From: Oscillospiraceae bacterium
Lineage (GTDB): Bacteria; Bacillota; Clostridia; Oscillospirales; CAG-272
NCBI GenBank assembly: GCA_015063685.1
Contig: SVTR01000022.1
Span: 1 to 54,734 of the forward strand
Direction: 5' to 3'
DNA length: 54,734 nt
Below, one piece after another: positions 8,198 to 16,670 of the stretch (position 1 is its first letter; every line of letters begins with the position of its first letter). Position numbers and translations under genes: made by a program. Below the pieces are notes generated by a model that searched no databases, was not told where the DNA came from, and saw only the letters and a program-made list of their open reading frames with translations.

Positions 8198-8974
8198 ATG
8201 AAAATATTCGCCATTGGAGACGTGGTGGGCGAGGTCAGCATCGCTTACCTTGAAAAAAAGCTATGGAGTCTACGCGATCGTTTGGGCGCGGACTTTGTGG
8301 TTTGCAACGGAGAAAACGCCTCCGAAATTCACGGGTTGAATGCCCGCCATGCCGCTGAGCTTTTGGATTGCGGCATCGACCTCCTCACCCTGGGCAATCA
8401 TGCTTTTGGCGCTCGGGATCTGGGGCCTTTTCTGGACGATAACCCCGACAAGATCATCCGTCCCGCCAACTACCCCGCAGTCTGTCCCGGTATGGGATAC
8501 ACGGTCAAAACCGTCAGCGGTCTCCGCATCCTTTGCATCAACGCCTCGGGAACCGCCTTCCTCGATGCCTTGGATAACCCTTTCCACGTCATCGACCGCA
8601 TCCTTGACCGCGAGAAGGGGCAGTACGACTTCGCCCTCCTGGACTTCCACGCCGAGGCCACTTCGGAAAAATTGGCTATCGGACGGTATTTTGACGGTCG
8701 TATCAGCATCATTTTCGGCACCCATACCCATGTGACCACCGCCGACGAGCAGATTTTCCCCTGCGGATCGGGCTACATCACCGACCTGGGCATGACAGGC
8801 CCCGAAAACGGTATTCTTGGCACCGATGCCGAGGCCATTATCTACAAAATGCGCACTCATATGCCTACTCGCTTCAAGGTGGCCGACGGTCCCGTGGTAG
8901 GTCACGGCGCGCTGTTCACTCTGGAGGACAGCTCACCTTACAAGTGTCTGACAGTGGAACGTATTGTGTTTTGA
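8198..8974 (+). CDS. YmdB-type metallophosphoesterase (TIGR00282 family)
   Basis: Dinuclear-metal phosphodiesterase of 258 aa, close to the ~264 aa of the family. Bacillus YmdB hydrolyses 2',3'-cyclic nucleotides and affects biofilm and motility choice. Ligand motifs are visible: D8 in FAIGDVVGE, E39/N40 in NGEN, N67/H68 in LGNH, a DFHAEATSEK segment, and the C-terminal GTHTHV. An in-frame start further upstream lies in repeat sequence; the ATG at 8198, with GGAG 6-7 nt before it, begins the conserved MKIFAIGD. The usual neighbours rny and recA are absent. Cluster D separates it from the amidase promoter, and I see no promoter of its own. Confidence 0.9.
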   Translation: MKIFAIGDVVGEVSIAYLEKKLWSLRDRLGADFVVCNGENASEIHGLNARHAAELLDCGIDLLTLGNHAFGARDLGPFLDDNPDKIIRPANYPAVCPGMGYTVKTVSGLRILCINASGTAFLDALDNPFHVIDRILDREKGQYDFALLDFHAEATSEKLAIGRYFDGRISIIFGTHTHVTTADEQIFPCGSGYITDLGMTGPENGILGTDAEAIIYKMRTHMPTRFKVADGPVVGHGALFTLEDSSPYKCLTVERIVF

Positions 8975-8988
8975 ATTTTTACGCCCCG

Positions 8989-9160
8989 GGGCATCTCTAC
9001 ATACTCAGCGTGCGGCGAGAGGCGAGGGATTTTTTTGTCAGACTAAAAAAGTCACCTCTAAAAATCCGCACGCACAGTTGGCTCTATGCGAAAGAACTTT
9101 GTGGCGTATGACGGAACAAGCACCGCCATATCGTCGTGCGATGAGTTTTTAGAGATGCCC
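8989..9160. mobile_element. MITE-A copy 2 (chimeric)
   Basis: A 172-bp copy with termini GGGCATCTCTACATACTC and GAGTTTTTAGAGATGCCC. Flanks CCCG and CCCA are an imperfect 4-bp duplication. It is about 11 bp longer than the other copies because a second terminus-like word, GTCACCTCTAAAAA, lies in the middle (about 9050-9063). That word is the MITE-B end, which suggests a recombinant. It occupies the gap between the ymdB-like gene and the NPCBM gene. Confidence 0.78.
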
Positions 9161-9187
9161 CCCAATATTAACCAAGGAGGAACATCC

Positions 9188-10732
9188 ATGAAAATCAAAC
9201 GTTTTCTTTTCTTCGTTACCCTGCTCTCTGCCATACTCACCGTATGTACGGCCATCCTTCCCACCTTTGTGACATCTGCCGCCGAAGACGCGATCTATCT
9301 CGGTGACAGAGAGGATCTGTTCCTGGGACGCGAAAGTCTGGACGGTTTCGGCTGGAATACTGCCCATTCGGGTGAGCCCATCACCATCGGCTCCGAGCAC
9401 TTTGACAAAGGTATCGGATTTCATTGCCTCGCTGACAAAGACGCTTACGCCGAATTTGACATTTCATCACTGGGCATGACGTATTTTGCCGCTTCCGTAG
9501 GCGTTTTGAAGGAAGCAGGCTACTTTATAGAGTGGGGGAGCATCTCCTTCCACGTCTACGGCGACGGCAAGCTGTTGGCCTCTTCCCCCTTGTGTAATTG
9601 GGGTGACGAGCCTTATTTCCTCACCTGCTCGATAGAGGGCGTAAGTACCCTGCGCCTGGTGCAGAAAAACGAAGGCAACCATTCCTGTGACGCAGGCGTT
9701 TGGGGTGATTTGAGACTGACGATGACCCAGCCCGCTGATCCCTCAACGGACAATGGAGAGCCCAAATTCGATCCCAACAAGACCAACGAGCCTCAACCTG
9801 CTGAGCTTGTCAGCGGTGACTTCGCTTATCTCAGCGATCTCTACTGGGTGGACAACGCCACCTATTCCGGCAACGTGGTAGGCCGTGATTGCAACACTGC
9901 CAACGAGATCATTTTCAGCTCGGACGACAAATTCTTTGAAAAGGGCGTGGGCTTCCATGCCGTGTCAGGTCAGTATGCGGCTTATATTGATGTCAACCTC
10001 GAAGGACTGGGCTACACAAAATTCGCCGCTTACTACGGTGTCTGCGAGACCCTGACCAGCCATGACATTTCCATGGCATCCATCAAATTTGCCGTGTTCG
10101 GTGACGGACAGAAGCTCTTTGAGAGCGACACCGTCAAGTTCGGAGAGCCCATGAAGCCCATGGAATGCGATATCACGGACGTCAAGATCTTACGCCTTGC
10201 CGTAGCCGGCGCTCCCTCCATCAGCGGTGCCTGGGGTACCTGGGGCGGTGCCGTCATCTCTAAGAGCGGAGAGATCAACGACGATATGCTCTACTCCGAA
10301 TACACCTTTGAGCCCCTCCCACCCGAGACGGATGCCGAAGAAACCCAACCGACAGAACCCGACACGGAGGACACTCAGCCAACCGAGACTGACACCCTGG
10401 AAACCTCTCCCGCTGATACCAACGCCGCTGAAACGCTCCCCGAAGAGACCCAACCGGTGACCGAAGGTCTGACTTCCGCCGAAACAACGTTGCCTGCCGA
10501 AGCCGAGACACTCACCAAACCCGCTGATACCGAGGCGACTACCCAAGCCCTATCGTCCGCCGATACGGCATCCACAAGCAGTCCGGAAGAGACCGCTCCG
10601 CCTACCGATTCCAATCCTGAGTCTCAGGGAGAGAGCGGGGGGTGCAGTAGCCTCATCTCAGCGGCTACCGTCCTGTTCACTGCGGCGAGTGCCGCCGTCT
10701 GCCTCAGCAGACAAAAACATAAGGAGGATTGA
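9188..10732 (+). CDS. Secreted NPCBM-domain protein with C-terminal membrane anchor
   Basis: Surface protein of 514 aa. A Sec signal (MKIKRFLFFVTLLSAILTVCTAIL, ending near TSAAED) is followed by two NPCBM-like carbohydrate-binding modules (about residues 30-175 and 205-360). Each has the repeated pattern F..GIGFH and ...VFGDG..LF. Next comes a Thr/Glu/Pro-rich linker of about 110 residues, and then a C-terminal GGCSS-hydrophobic helix-RQKHKED tail that should hold it in the membrane. AAGGAGG lies 7 nt before the ATG; longer in-frame starts run into the MITE. It precedes the GH36 lipoprotein gene by 3 nt and probably presents galactose-containing glycans to it. No catalytic domain is visible. 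Confidence 0.8.
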   Translation: MKIKRFLFFVTLLSAILTVCTAILPTFVTSAAEDAIYLGDREDLFLGRESLDGFGWNTAHSGEPITIGSEHFDKGIGFHCLADKDAYAEFDISSLGMTYFAASVGVLKEAGYFIEWGSISFHVYGDGKLLASSPLCNWGDEPYFLTCSIEGVSTLRLVQKNEGNHSCDAGVWGDLRLTMTQPADPSTDNGEPKFDPNKTNEPQPAELVSGDFAYLSDLYWVDNATYSGNVVGRDCNTANEIIFSSDDKFFEKGVGFHAVSGQYAAYIDVNLEGLGYTKFAAYYGVCETLTSHDISMASIKFAVFGDGQKLFESDTVKFGEPMKPMECDITDVKILRLAVAGAPSISGAWGTWGGAVISKSGEINDDMLYSEYTFEPLPPETDAEETQPTEPDTEDTQPTETDTLETSPADTNAAETLPEETQPVTEGLTSAETTLPAEAETLTKPADTEATTQALSSADTASTSSPEETAPPTDSNPESQGESGGCSSLISAATVLFTAASAAVCLSRQKHKED

Positions 10733-10735
10733 TCT

Positions 10736-13033
10736 ATGAAAATCAACGTGACTTCCGCCATCAAGCTCGTCCTTTTCTGCCTCTTGACGGCTACGCTACT
10801 CATGGGATGTCTGATCGCCTGTACTCCCGATCCTCAACCCTCTGACGAAACGCAAGAAAACACCCAAATTCAAACCGAAAAAGCTACCTCCCCCGAAACA
10901 CAGGAAACCGTATCCCCCGAACCCGAGACGGCTTCGGAGACCCAAAAAGCACCCGCCGCAGAAACTGTCGAGGAAACCGAAGCCGACACGCCTGCGGTGA
11001 CAGAAATGCCTACCGAAGCACTTACAGAGGTACATACCGAATCGCTCACCGAGCCTGTGACCGAGGAAGAAACCCTCCCAGAGGAGGTCTTTAACCCCGA
11101 CCCCACCCGCGCCGTGCCCAAATACGACGCGCTCATGTCTGATCTGGACAGCTTCCCCCTGCACTTCAAGTACGGCGAGACAGAATTCAACGGCTTCAAG
11201 GATTTTGCGTTAGAATCCGAGACTTATGAAGACGTAGACCGCGGTGTCAGATCAACCCTGATCCTGCGCCACGCTCATATTCCCGCCGCGTTTAAGCTCG
11301 TTGCCACCGTATATCCCGAGGAAAGCGCATACGAATACGTGGTGTATATCACCAATGACAGCGCTGAAAACACCGAGATCATCTCCGACCTCAGCTTCCA
11401 TATCAGCTTCGAGGGTGCGGGCGCCAGCATCAGCGGCATCAAGGGTGACGCGAACGGCCAAAACTACACCCCCTACGAGAACAGTCTGACAAAGCGTACC
11501 CGCTATCAGGACAACTCCACCTCGGGACGTCCCTCCCATGGCACCTTCCCCTACTACAACCTTTCCTACGGAAACGGCGGCACCTTCATCGCTATCGGTT
11601 GGCCCGGCACCTGGTATGCTCATTTTAACTACAGTAAGACCCAGGAGGTCACCACCCTGAAAACGGGTCAGGGCAACGTGGCCACCTACATCGCCCCCGG
11701 CGAGACCCTCCGCACGCCCCTCATGGGCTTTGTGGAATACGAAGGTCTTTCCAAAGACGAACAGACCAACGCCTGGCGCCACTATTACATCAACGATGTC
11801 ATGCGTAAGATCGACGGCGAGCTAACCCCCACCTATGCGGGTGTGGGCAATATGTCGGCCGGCATGACAACCAGAAAAGAGCTACTCATGCTCAAGGCCT
11901 ACGCAGCACATGGTATTTACCCCGACGTGATCTGGATGGATGCCGGCTGGTACACGGGTGCCAACGGCGAAAGCGTCCCATGGACGTCTACCGGCTCTCT
12001 TGATATCGACTATAGCCGTTTCCCGGACGGTATGTCCGAGATTGGTCAATACGCCAAGGACACCAACGCCATGTACCTCCTGTGGTTTGAGCCCGAGAAT
12101 ATGCGGCTCGACAAAGCGGCGTTTCTGGCGGGTCAGCCTGATTTCAAGGAAGAATGGCTGCTGGGTAAGCCCGGTGGATTTTTGGAAGGACTGCTCATGG
12201 ATCTTGGCAACCCCGAATGCCGCGAGTGGATCTTCAACAAGATCTGCAAGGTCATAGATCAATCGGGAGCCACCGGCTACCGTCAGGACTTTAACAACGA
12301 TCCCGCCCCAGCCTGGCAGGAAAACGACGCCAAGCATGAGGGACGTACGGGTATGACCGAAAACCAGTATGTACAAGGTTATCTGGCTCTGTGGGATGCT
12401 CTCATTGAGAAATACGGTCTGTTCATCGACTCCTGCGCCTCGGGTGGTGGACGAAACGACCTGGAATCCATGAAGCGAGGTGTTCCCCTTCACTACACCG
12501 ACTGGTTCGACGGCAATAATGAGGATTACGACATGAAGGGCAAGATGACCCAAGCCCTCTTTGCCTGGTTCCCCTACTTTAAAAACGAATCCTATCAGGT
12601 AAGCCTTTACAAGCTCCGCATGAACTACGCCCCCTTCTGTCTCCTGAAGGTGCCCAGCGCCCTGAACAAGGACACGGATTGGGACGTGATGAAGCAAGCC
12701 TATGATGAGTACGATGTTATCCGCGACTATTTCTACGGTGATTATTATATGCTCACCGAATGGACAACCGACACCGACCGCTGGGACGGACGTATGTTCT
12801 ATGATTCCAACAGCGGCGAGGGCTTCGCTTCCATCGCTTGTCAGCAAGGTTCTTCCACCAAAACCAACACCATCTGTCTCAAGGGTCTGGAGCCCGAACG
12901 TCAGTACAAGATCACGGATTTCGACGGACTTGTGGATGTGACCATGAGCGGGAGTGAGCTGATGGAGACGGGTATTACCGTCACCGTCCCTGAGAAGCCT
13001 TACTGCGTGATCCTGCTCATCAAGGGAGAGTAA
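10736..13033 (+). CDS. Alpha-galactosidase, GH36 (melibiase) lipoprotein
   Basis: Retaining glycosidase that should remove alpha-galactosyl ends from oligosaccharides outside the cell. The 765-aa protein starts with a lipoprotein signal (possible lipid Cys at 25 or 29), then a Thr/Glu-rich tether to about residue 125. The GH36 supersandwich and TIM barrel follow. The WMDAGWY and WFEPENM motifs of the barrel are clear. The nucleophile is probably Asp518 (YRQDFN) and the acid/base Asp575 (SCASGGGRND). The family usually has K.D.N at the nucleophile, so the Arg-Gln there is a small departure. Its ribosome site AAGGAGGA overlaps the end of the NPCBM gene, so the two form an operon. Confidence 0.88.
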   Translation: MKINVTSAIKLVLFCLLTATLLMGCLIACTPDPQPSDETQENTQIQTEKATSPETQETVSPEPETASETQKAPAAETVEETEADTPAVTEMPTEALTEVHTESLTEPVTEEETLPEEVFNPDPTRAVPKYDALMSDLDSFPLHFKYGETEFNGFKDFALESETYEDVDRGVRSTLILRHAHIPAAFKLVATVYPEESAYEYVVYITNDSAENTEIISDLSFHISFEGAGASISGIKGDANGQNYTPYENSLTKRTRYQDNSTSGRPSHGTFPYYNLSYGNGGTFIAIGWPGTWYAHFNYSKTQEVTTLKTGQGNVATYIAPGETLRTPLMGFVEYEGLSKDEQTNAWRHYYINDVMRKIDGELTPTYAGVGNMSAGMTTRKELLMLKAYAAHGIYPDVIWMDAGWYTGANGESVPWTSTGSLDIDYSRFPDGMSEIGQYAKDTNAMYLLWFEPENMRLDKAAFLAGQPDFKEEWLLGKPGGFLEGLLMDLGNPECREWIFNKICKVIDQSGATGYRQDFNNDPAPAWQENDAKHEGRTGMTENQYVQGYLALWDALIEKYGLFIDSCASGGGRNDLESMKRGVPLHYTDWFDGNNEDYDMKGKMTQALFAWFPYFKNESYQVSLYKLRMNYAPFCLLKVPSALNKDTDWDVMKQAYDEYDVIRDYFYGDYYMLTEWTTDTDRWDGRMFYDSNSGEGFASIACQQGSSTKTNTICLKGLEPERQYKITDFDGLVDVTMSGSELMETGITVTVPEKPYCVILLIKGE

Positions 13034-13134
13034 AACCGGAACATCTTTTTCGTGCGAAGGAGATCCTGTCGTGAAATTTGTGATTTTCGCGTCTGATGAA
13101 ATCATCCCCCATGATTTTGCGTTATAGTATATAA

Positions 13135-13295
13135 GGGACCCCCTAAGAACTCTATTGAAGAGAGAGCCGTGAGGAAGTTTTTTGTCAGATGATATAATTT
13201 TTCTTCGCGTAGTGGCGCTACGCGAAGAAAAACCTGTGAAATATGACAGGAAAGTTGCCACAGATTCTCCGTCAAGAGAGTTTTTAAAGATGACC
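13135..13295. mobile_element. MITE-B copy 1 (divergent)
   Basis: 161 bp with ends GGGACCCCCTAAGAACTC and GAGTTTTTAAAGATGACC and a perfect 4-bp duplication, ATAA (13131-13134, 13296-13299). The central hairpin TTTTTCTTCGCGTAG / CTACGCGAAGAAAAA is a 15-bp perfect stem. It has the same plan as MITE-A with a different sequence. Confidence 0.8.
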
Positions 13296-13324
13296 ATAAG
13301 CTGATCACGAAAAAGGAGAGTTCC

Positions 13325-14494
13325 ATGAAAAAACCGATTTCAGGCGGACACCGTCCTCTCACGGAAGCTCAGAAAAAACTGTTTGCCTTTTTGTCGCTGA
13401 TGCTGATCTCTGCCCTTACGGCGACATTGGCTGTCTTCCGCGCAGATGAGCTGCGGACCGCCCCTCATGTACTGATGATAGCCTTTCTTAGCCTGCTGGC
13501 CTATTTTGCTACGGTATACGCTATGCCCTTGCCCACCGACGGCTACCATGTGCTTCTTCCCATCATCACCGCGGTGGGGCTGACCGCCTTGCTCATCAGC
13601 ACCGCCTTCGTGGATATGCGCATGATCCAGGAGGCGCAAGCCAATGGCCTTTTCACTTCTTTTTCCGTCATGGTCGGCGCCGTGCTGTTGGAATTTTTCT
13701 CTTTCCTCTATATGATCTTTGGCCTCATCCTGACCCGTGATACCAAAAAGGAAGGACTGCCCCCCATCTTTCACGACATGGGCCGAAAGGCATACAAGAT
13801 CCTGTACGGAAGCTTGGCAGGCGTACTGCTGATCACGGGTGTGACCACGTCGATCAGTCATTACGTCCAAATGACCGAGTTGAATACATACATGGTCAGC
13901 GAAAACGATTATACCACCGTCATGCCCAACCTTCGGGTGGTGGCAGCCACCGACTCACCGGAATCCGTATCCCACGGCTTTGATTCTATTGAGTACGCCG
14001 CCATCGACGGCGTGAATCATCACGAATTTCTCTGCGCCAAGCAGACCGAATGGGTACTCTTGGGCACAGAGATCCATCAGCCCATCCTCCTTCGAGCCCA
14101 AGATAGTACTACTGATCCCGCAAGGGACGCGCCTATCAAAAGCATGACTCTCACGGGCAAGACGGACGTAGCCGTAACCCCTGCCCTTGAAGCGCAGATC
14201 ACGAATATCATCAGAGGGGGCGGAACGCCGTACCGCCATCAGGGAGAGAAAGAGCCCAATGAGTATAATACAAGCCCTGCCCGGGCACAGGATTTGATGG
14301 TGACGGTTACCTTTGAGGGCTATGATGCCTTTACCTGGTGCGCCCCCGTGGTAGAATTTGAGGGACTATACCTTTTGCGTGTGGAAACACGAACAGATTT
14401 TTCCCGTAAGAATACCATCTTTGAGCCAACGTACGCATATTATGAGCTGACAGAATTGGCTATGCCTCAACAAGGCACGACCGCCAATAAATGA
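13325..14494 (+). CDS. Membrane protein of unknown function
   Basis: I do not recognise this 389-aa protein. About five hydrophobic segments occupy the first half: near 21-37, 48-66, 78-95, 112-134 and 157-173. The second half (about 180-389) is hydrophilic and looks extracytoplasmic, with two YxxxxEFEGL/VTFEGYDAF-like beta segments. There is no lipobox or known motif. The N-terminal segment before the first helix is basic (MKKPISGGHRPLTEAQKK), so the N-terminus should be inside. The start has AAAGGAG 7 nt upstream. The gene stands alone between a MITE-B and a bidirectional terminator. Confidence 0.6.
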   Translation: MKKPISGGHRPLTEAQKKLFAFLSLMLISALTATLAVFRADELRTAPHVLMIAFLSLLAYFATVYAMPLPTDGYHVLLPIITAVGLTALLISTAFVDMRMIQEAQANGLFTSFSVMVGAVLLEFFSFLYMIFGLILTRDTKKEGLPPIFHDMGRKAYKILYGSLAGVLLITGVTTSISHYVQMTELNTYMVSENDYTTVMPNLRVVAATDSPESVSHGFDSIEYAAIDGVNHHEFLCAKQTEWVLLGTEIHQPILLRAQDSTTDPARDAPIKSMTLTGKTDVAVTPALEAQITNIIRGGGTPYRHQGEKEPNEYNTSPARAQDLMVTVTFEGYDAFTWCAPVVEFEGLYLLRVETRTDFSRKNTIFEPTYAYYELTELAMPQQGTTANK

Positions 14495-14511
14495 TCACCC
14501 CAAATGATAGT

Positions 14512-14544
14512 AAGAGCTCCCTCGTCGCGGACGAGGGAGCTCTT
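14512..14544. terminator. Bidirectional terminator
   Basis: A 15-bp perfect stem (AAGAGCTCCCTCGTC / its complement) with a GCG loop, then TTTTGTATATTT on the plus strand. It separates the convergent membrane-protein and phosphohexomutase genes. Confidence 0.88.
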
Positions 14545-14574
14545 TTGTATATTTCAAATTATGATCTGTCAGTT

Positions 14575-15996
14575 TCAATCAAAAGCCAGCAAATCTCTGA
14601 AGGCCTCGATATAGCCCTTGGCTGTCGCCGCGTCCGATGCCTCGGCAAAGATGCGGAGCAGGGGCTCTGTGCCGGAGAAGCGGCAGATAACGAAGCTGTT
14701 GTCTCCAAAGTAGACCTTACAGCCGTCCTCATAGCTGACACGAGCCACGGGCTTTCCAAAGAAGGGGATCTTTTTCTCTTCAAAAATGATGCGGTTGACG
14801 GCAGTCTTCTGCTCCGTGGTGAAGGTGATGTTATCCTCCACCATGTCGTAGTGACCATACTTCTGCTCCAGCTCGTTCATGATCTGTGAGGGGGATTTCT
14901 CCACCACCGACAGCATCTCCACAAACAGAGAAGCGGCGTAGACCGAATCCTTGCCGTGGATGTGGCCGCGCACCGTCAAACCTCCCGAGGATTCGCCACC
15001 TAAAATGGCATCGGCCTCGTCGATCTTGGAGGAGATGTACTTAAAGCCCACGGGAACCTCATGGCAGGTCTCGCCAAAATCGGCGGCCATGACGTCCAGC
15101 ATATGGGTAGTGGCCAAGTTACGTACCACGGGGCCGCGCCAGCCCTTGATCTCGTGGAGATACCAATAGAGCATGACAAGGATTTCATTGGCGGTGATGT
15201 ACCGTCCGTCGCGGTCGATGATACCCAAGCGGTCGCCGTCGCCGTCAAAGGCAATGCCCAGCTCGTACTTCCCTGCCAGCACGCGGTTGCGGAGCTCTCC
15301 AAGACCCTGGGCCGAAGGCGCGGGCAGGTGTCCGCCAAAGTAAGCGTCACGGGTGTTGTGGATCATGTCCACGGTGCAACGGGCGGTACAGAGGATGACC
15401 AGCAGGGGGTAAGTGCCCGAGCCGTACATGGGATCGAACAGCACACGAGCGCCATGCTCGCGGATGGCCTCCACGTTGAGCACATTCAAAATGTCGTCAA
15501 TGAAATCATTGAAGGGATTTTTTCTGTATATCACAAGTCCGCGGTCACAGGCCTCCGCAAAAGGCATACGGCCAACCTTGTCATCAGCTTCGGCACATGC
15601 GATCCAAGCTTCCAGACGCACGGTTGTCTCCACGGGGGCATCACGGCCTTCCTCCACGATGAGCTTGATACCGTTATAGGAGGAGGGATTGTGGCTGGCG
15701 GTGATCTCCACGCCAAAGTAAAAGCCCTGCTTTTTGACGGTGTGCATAATAAGGGGCGTCGGTGCGGAACGGTTCATAAACCAAACGGTCAGCCCATGGG
15801 CGGCGAAGACCTCAGCCATCCAACGAGCGGCAGGCTCAGAAAGGAAGCGGTGGTCATAGCCGATGATGGTGGGCTTATCCATTTTGCCGTCCTCCTCCAT
15901 GAGGCGGCAGATACCCTCGGCCACGTAACAGATATTTTTTTCTACAAAGTCAGATCCAATAACGGCTCTCCAGCCGCCTGTGCCAAATTTGATCAT
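14575..15996 (-). CDS. Phosphohexomutase (phosphoglucomutase/phosphomannomutase family)
   Basis: Cytosolic enzyme that interconverts hexose 1- and 6-phosphates through a phosphoserine. The four domains are marked by the active-site Ser101 in TASHNP, the metal loop DGDGDR at 251-256, GGESSGG in the sugar-binding domain, and the phosphate-binding RFSGTEP near the C-terminus. The ATG at 15996 starts the conserved MIKFGTGGWR and has AAGGAG 7 nt upstream; the longer frame runs into a MITE. The next gene upstream on the same strand is a hexosamine-kinase-like enzyme, whose sugar 1-phosphate product would be a natural substrate. Substrate preference (Glc, Man, GlcNAc) cannot be read here. Confidence 0.92.
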   Translation of the reverse strand: MIKFGTGGWRAVIGSDFVEKNICYVAEGICRLMEEDGKMDKPTIIGYDHRFLSEPAARWMAEVFAAHGLTVWFMNRSAPTPLIMHTVKKQGFYFGVEITASHNPSSYNGIKLIVEEGRDAPVETTVRLEAWIACAEADDKVGRMPFAEACDRGLVIYRKNPFNDFIDDILNVLNVEAIREHGARVLFDPMYGSGTYPLLVILCTARCTVDMIHNTRDAYFGGHLPAPSAQGLGELRNRVLAGKYELGIAFDGDGDRLGIIDRDGRYITANEILVMLYWYLHEIKGWRGPVVRNLATTHMLDVMAADFGETCHEVPVGFKYISSKIDEADAILGGESSGGLTVRGHIHGKDSVYAASLFVEMLSVVEKSPSQIMNELEQKYGHYDMVEDNITFTTEQKTAVNRIIFEEKKIPFFGKPVARVSYEDGCKVYFGDNSFVICRFSGTEPLLRIFAEASDAATAKGYIEAFRDLLAFD

Positions 15997-16027
15997 GCAG
16001 AACTCCTTATTATTTTCTTGATTATTC

Positions 16028-16670
16028 AAATTGTTGGGCATCTCTAAATACTCAGCGTGCGGCGAGATGCGAGGGATTTTTTCGTCAGACTAAACCAAAA
16101 TCTGCACGCATAGTTGACCCTATGCGAAAGAATTTTGTGACGTATGACGGAAAAAGCACCGTCATATCGGCGTGCGATGAGTTTTTAGAGATGCCCTGTT
16201 GTTTAGCCGCAGTGCGGCGGCCAACGCCGGGGTAGTATATCATATGCCTACTGCATCACGCGATGGGCAGTACAACGGTGATCCGTTATTTAGCGGAGCA
16301 ACCACCGAACGCTGTCATCCAGAGGAGGGCCGATGCCCGACGAAGGATCTTTGCCCGTAGGGCAACCAAAATCGTGGATGGGTAAGGGTTTCCCTTCGGG
16401 AAAAGATTCTTCGGTCGGCGGGCGCTTGCGCGGCCTCCCTCTGAATGACAGTTGCAGGGAACACCCTCATACACCTGTAAACAACAATTTATCTGATCAA
16501 CTACCCATCGTGTGGTACATGGGGCACAGGATACACTCCCCCGAGCCAAAGCCCCACCGCAGGTGGTAAACAACAATTTAGCTGCCTAACCACCCATCGC
16601 GTGATGCAGTAGGCATATGATATACTCCCCCGAGCGTTGGCAGCCGGCACGGCCGGCAAACAACCATTTA
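16028..16670. repeat. Repeat cluster E (interrupted by MITE-A)
   Basis: Order: a minus motif split by MITE-A copy 3 (16028-16035 plus 16197-16205), one reverse unit with CCGCAGTGCGG palindrome, a degenerate minus motif (about 16285-16292), a core of CATCC/GGATG type ending at the plus motif 16478-16491, then two forward units ending at 16567-16580 and 16657-16670. The last motif has one mismatch and supplies the stop codon of the kinase gene. The cluster fills the gap between the two genes; nothing else is visible. Confidence 0.8.
16036..16196. mobile_element. MITE-A copy 3
   Basis: 161 bp, almost identical to copy 1. It has inserted in the 14-bp motif of cluster E, with a perfect TGTT duplication (16032-16035, 16197-16200). 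Joining the flanks restores AAATTGTTGTTTA. Confidence 0.9.

Noticed and set aside
11882..13297. Long antisense frame (471 codons) opposite the GH36 gene
   Set aside because: It mirrors third-position GC bias of a well-supported gene, has no ribosome site and no family resemblance. The same applies to 19835-21565, 36529-38007 and 48286-50295 on the plus strand.
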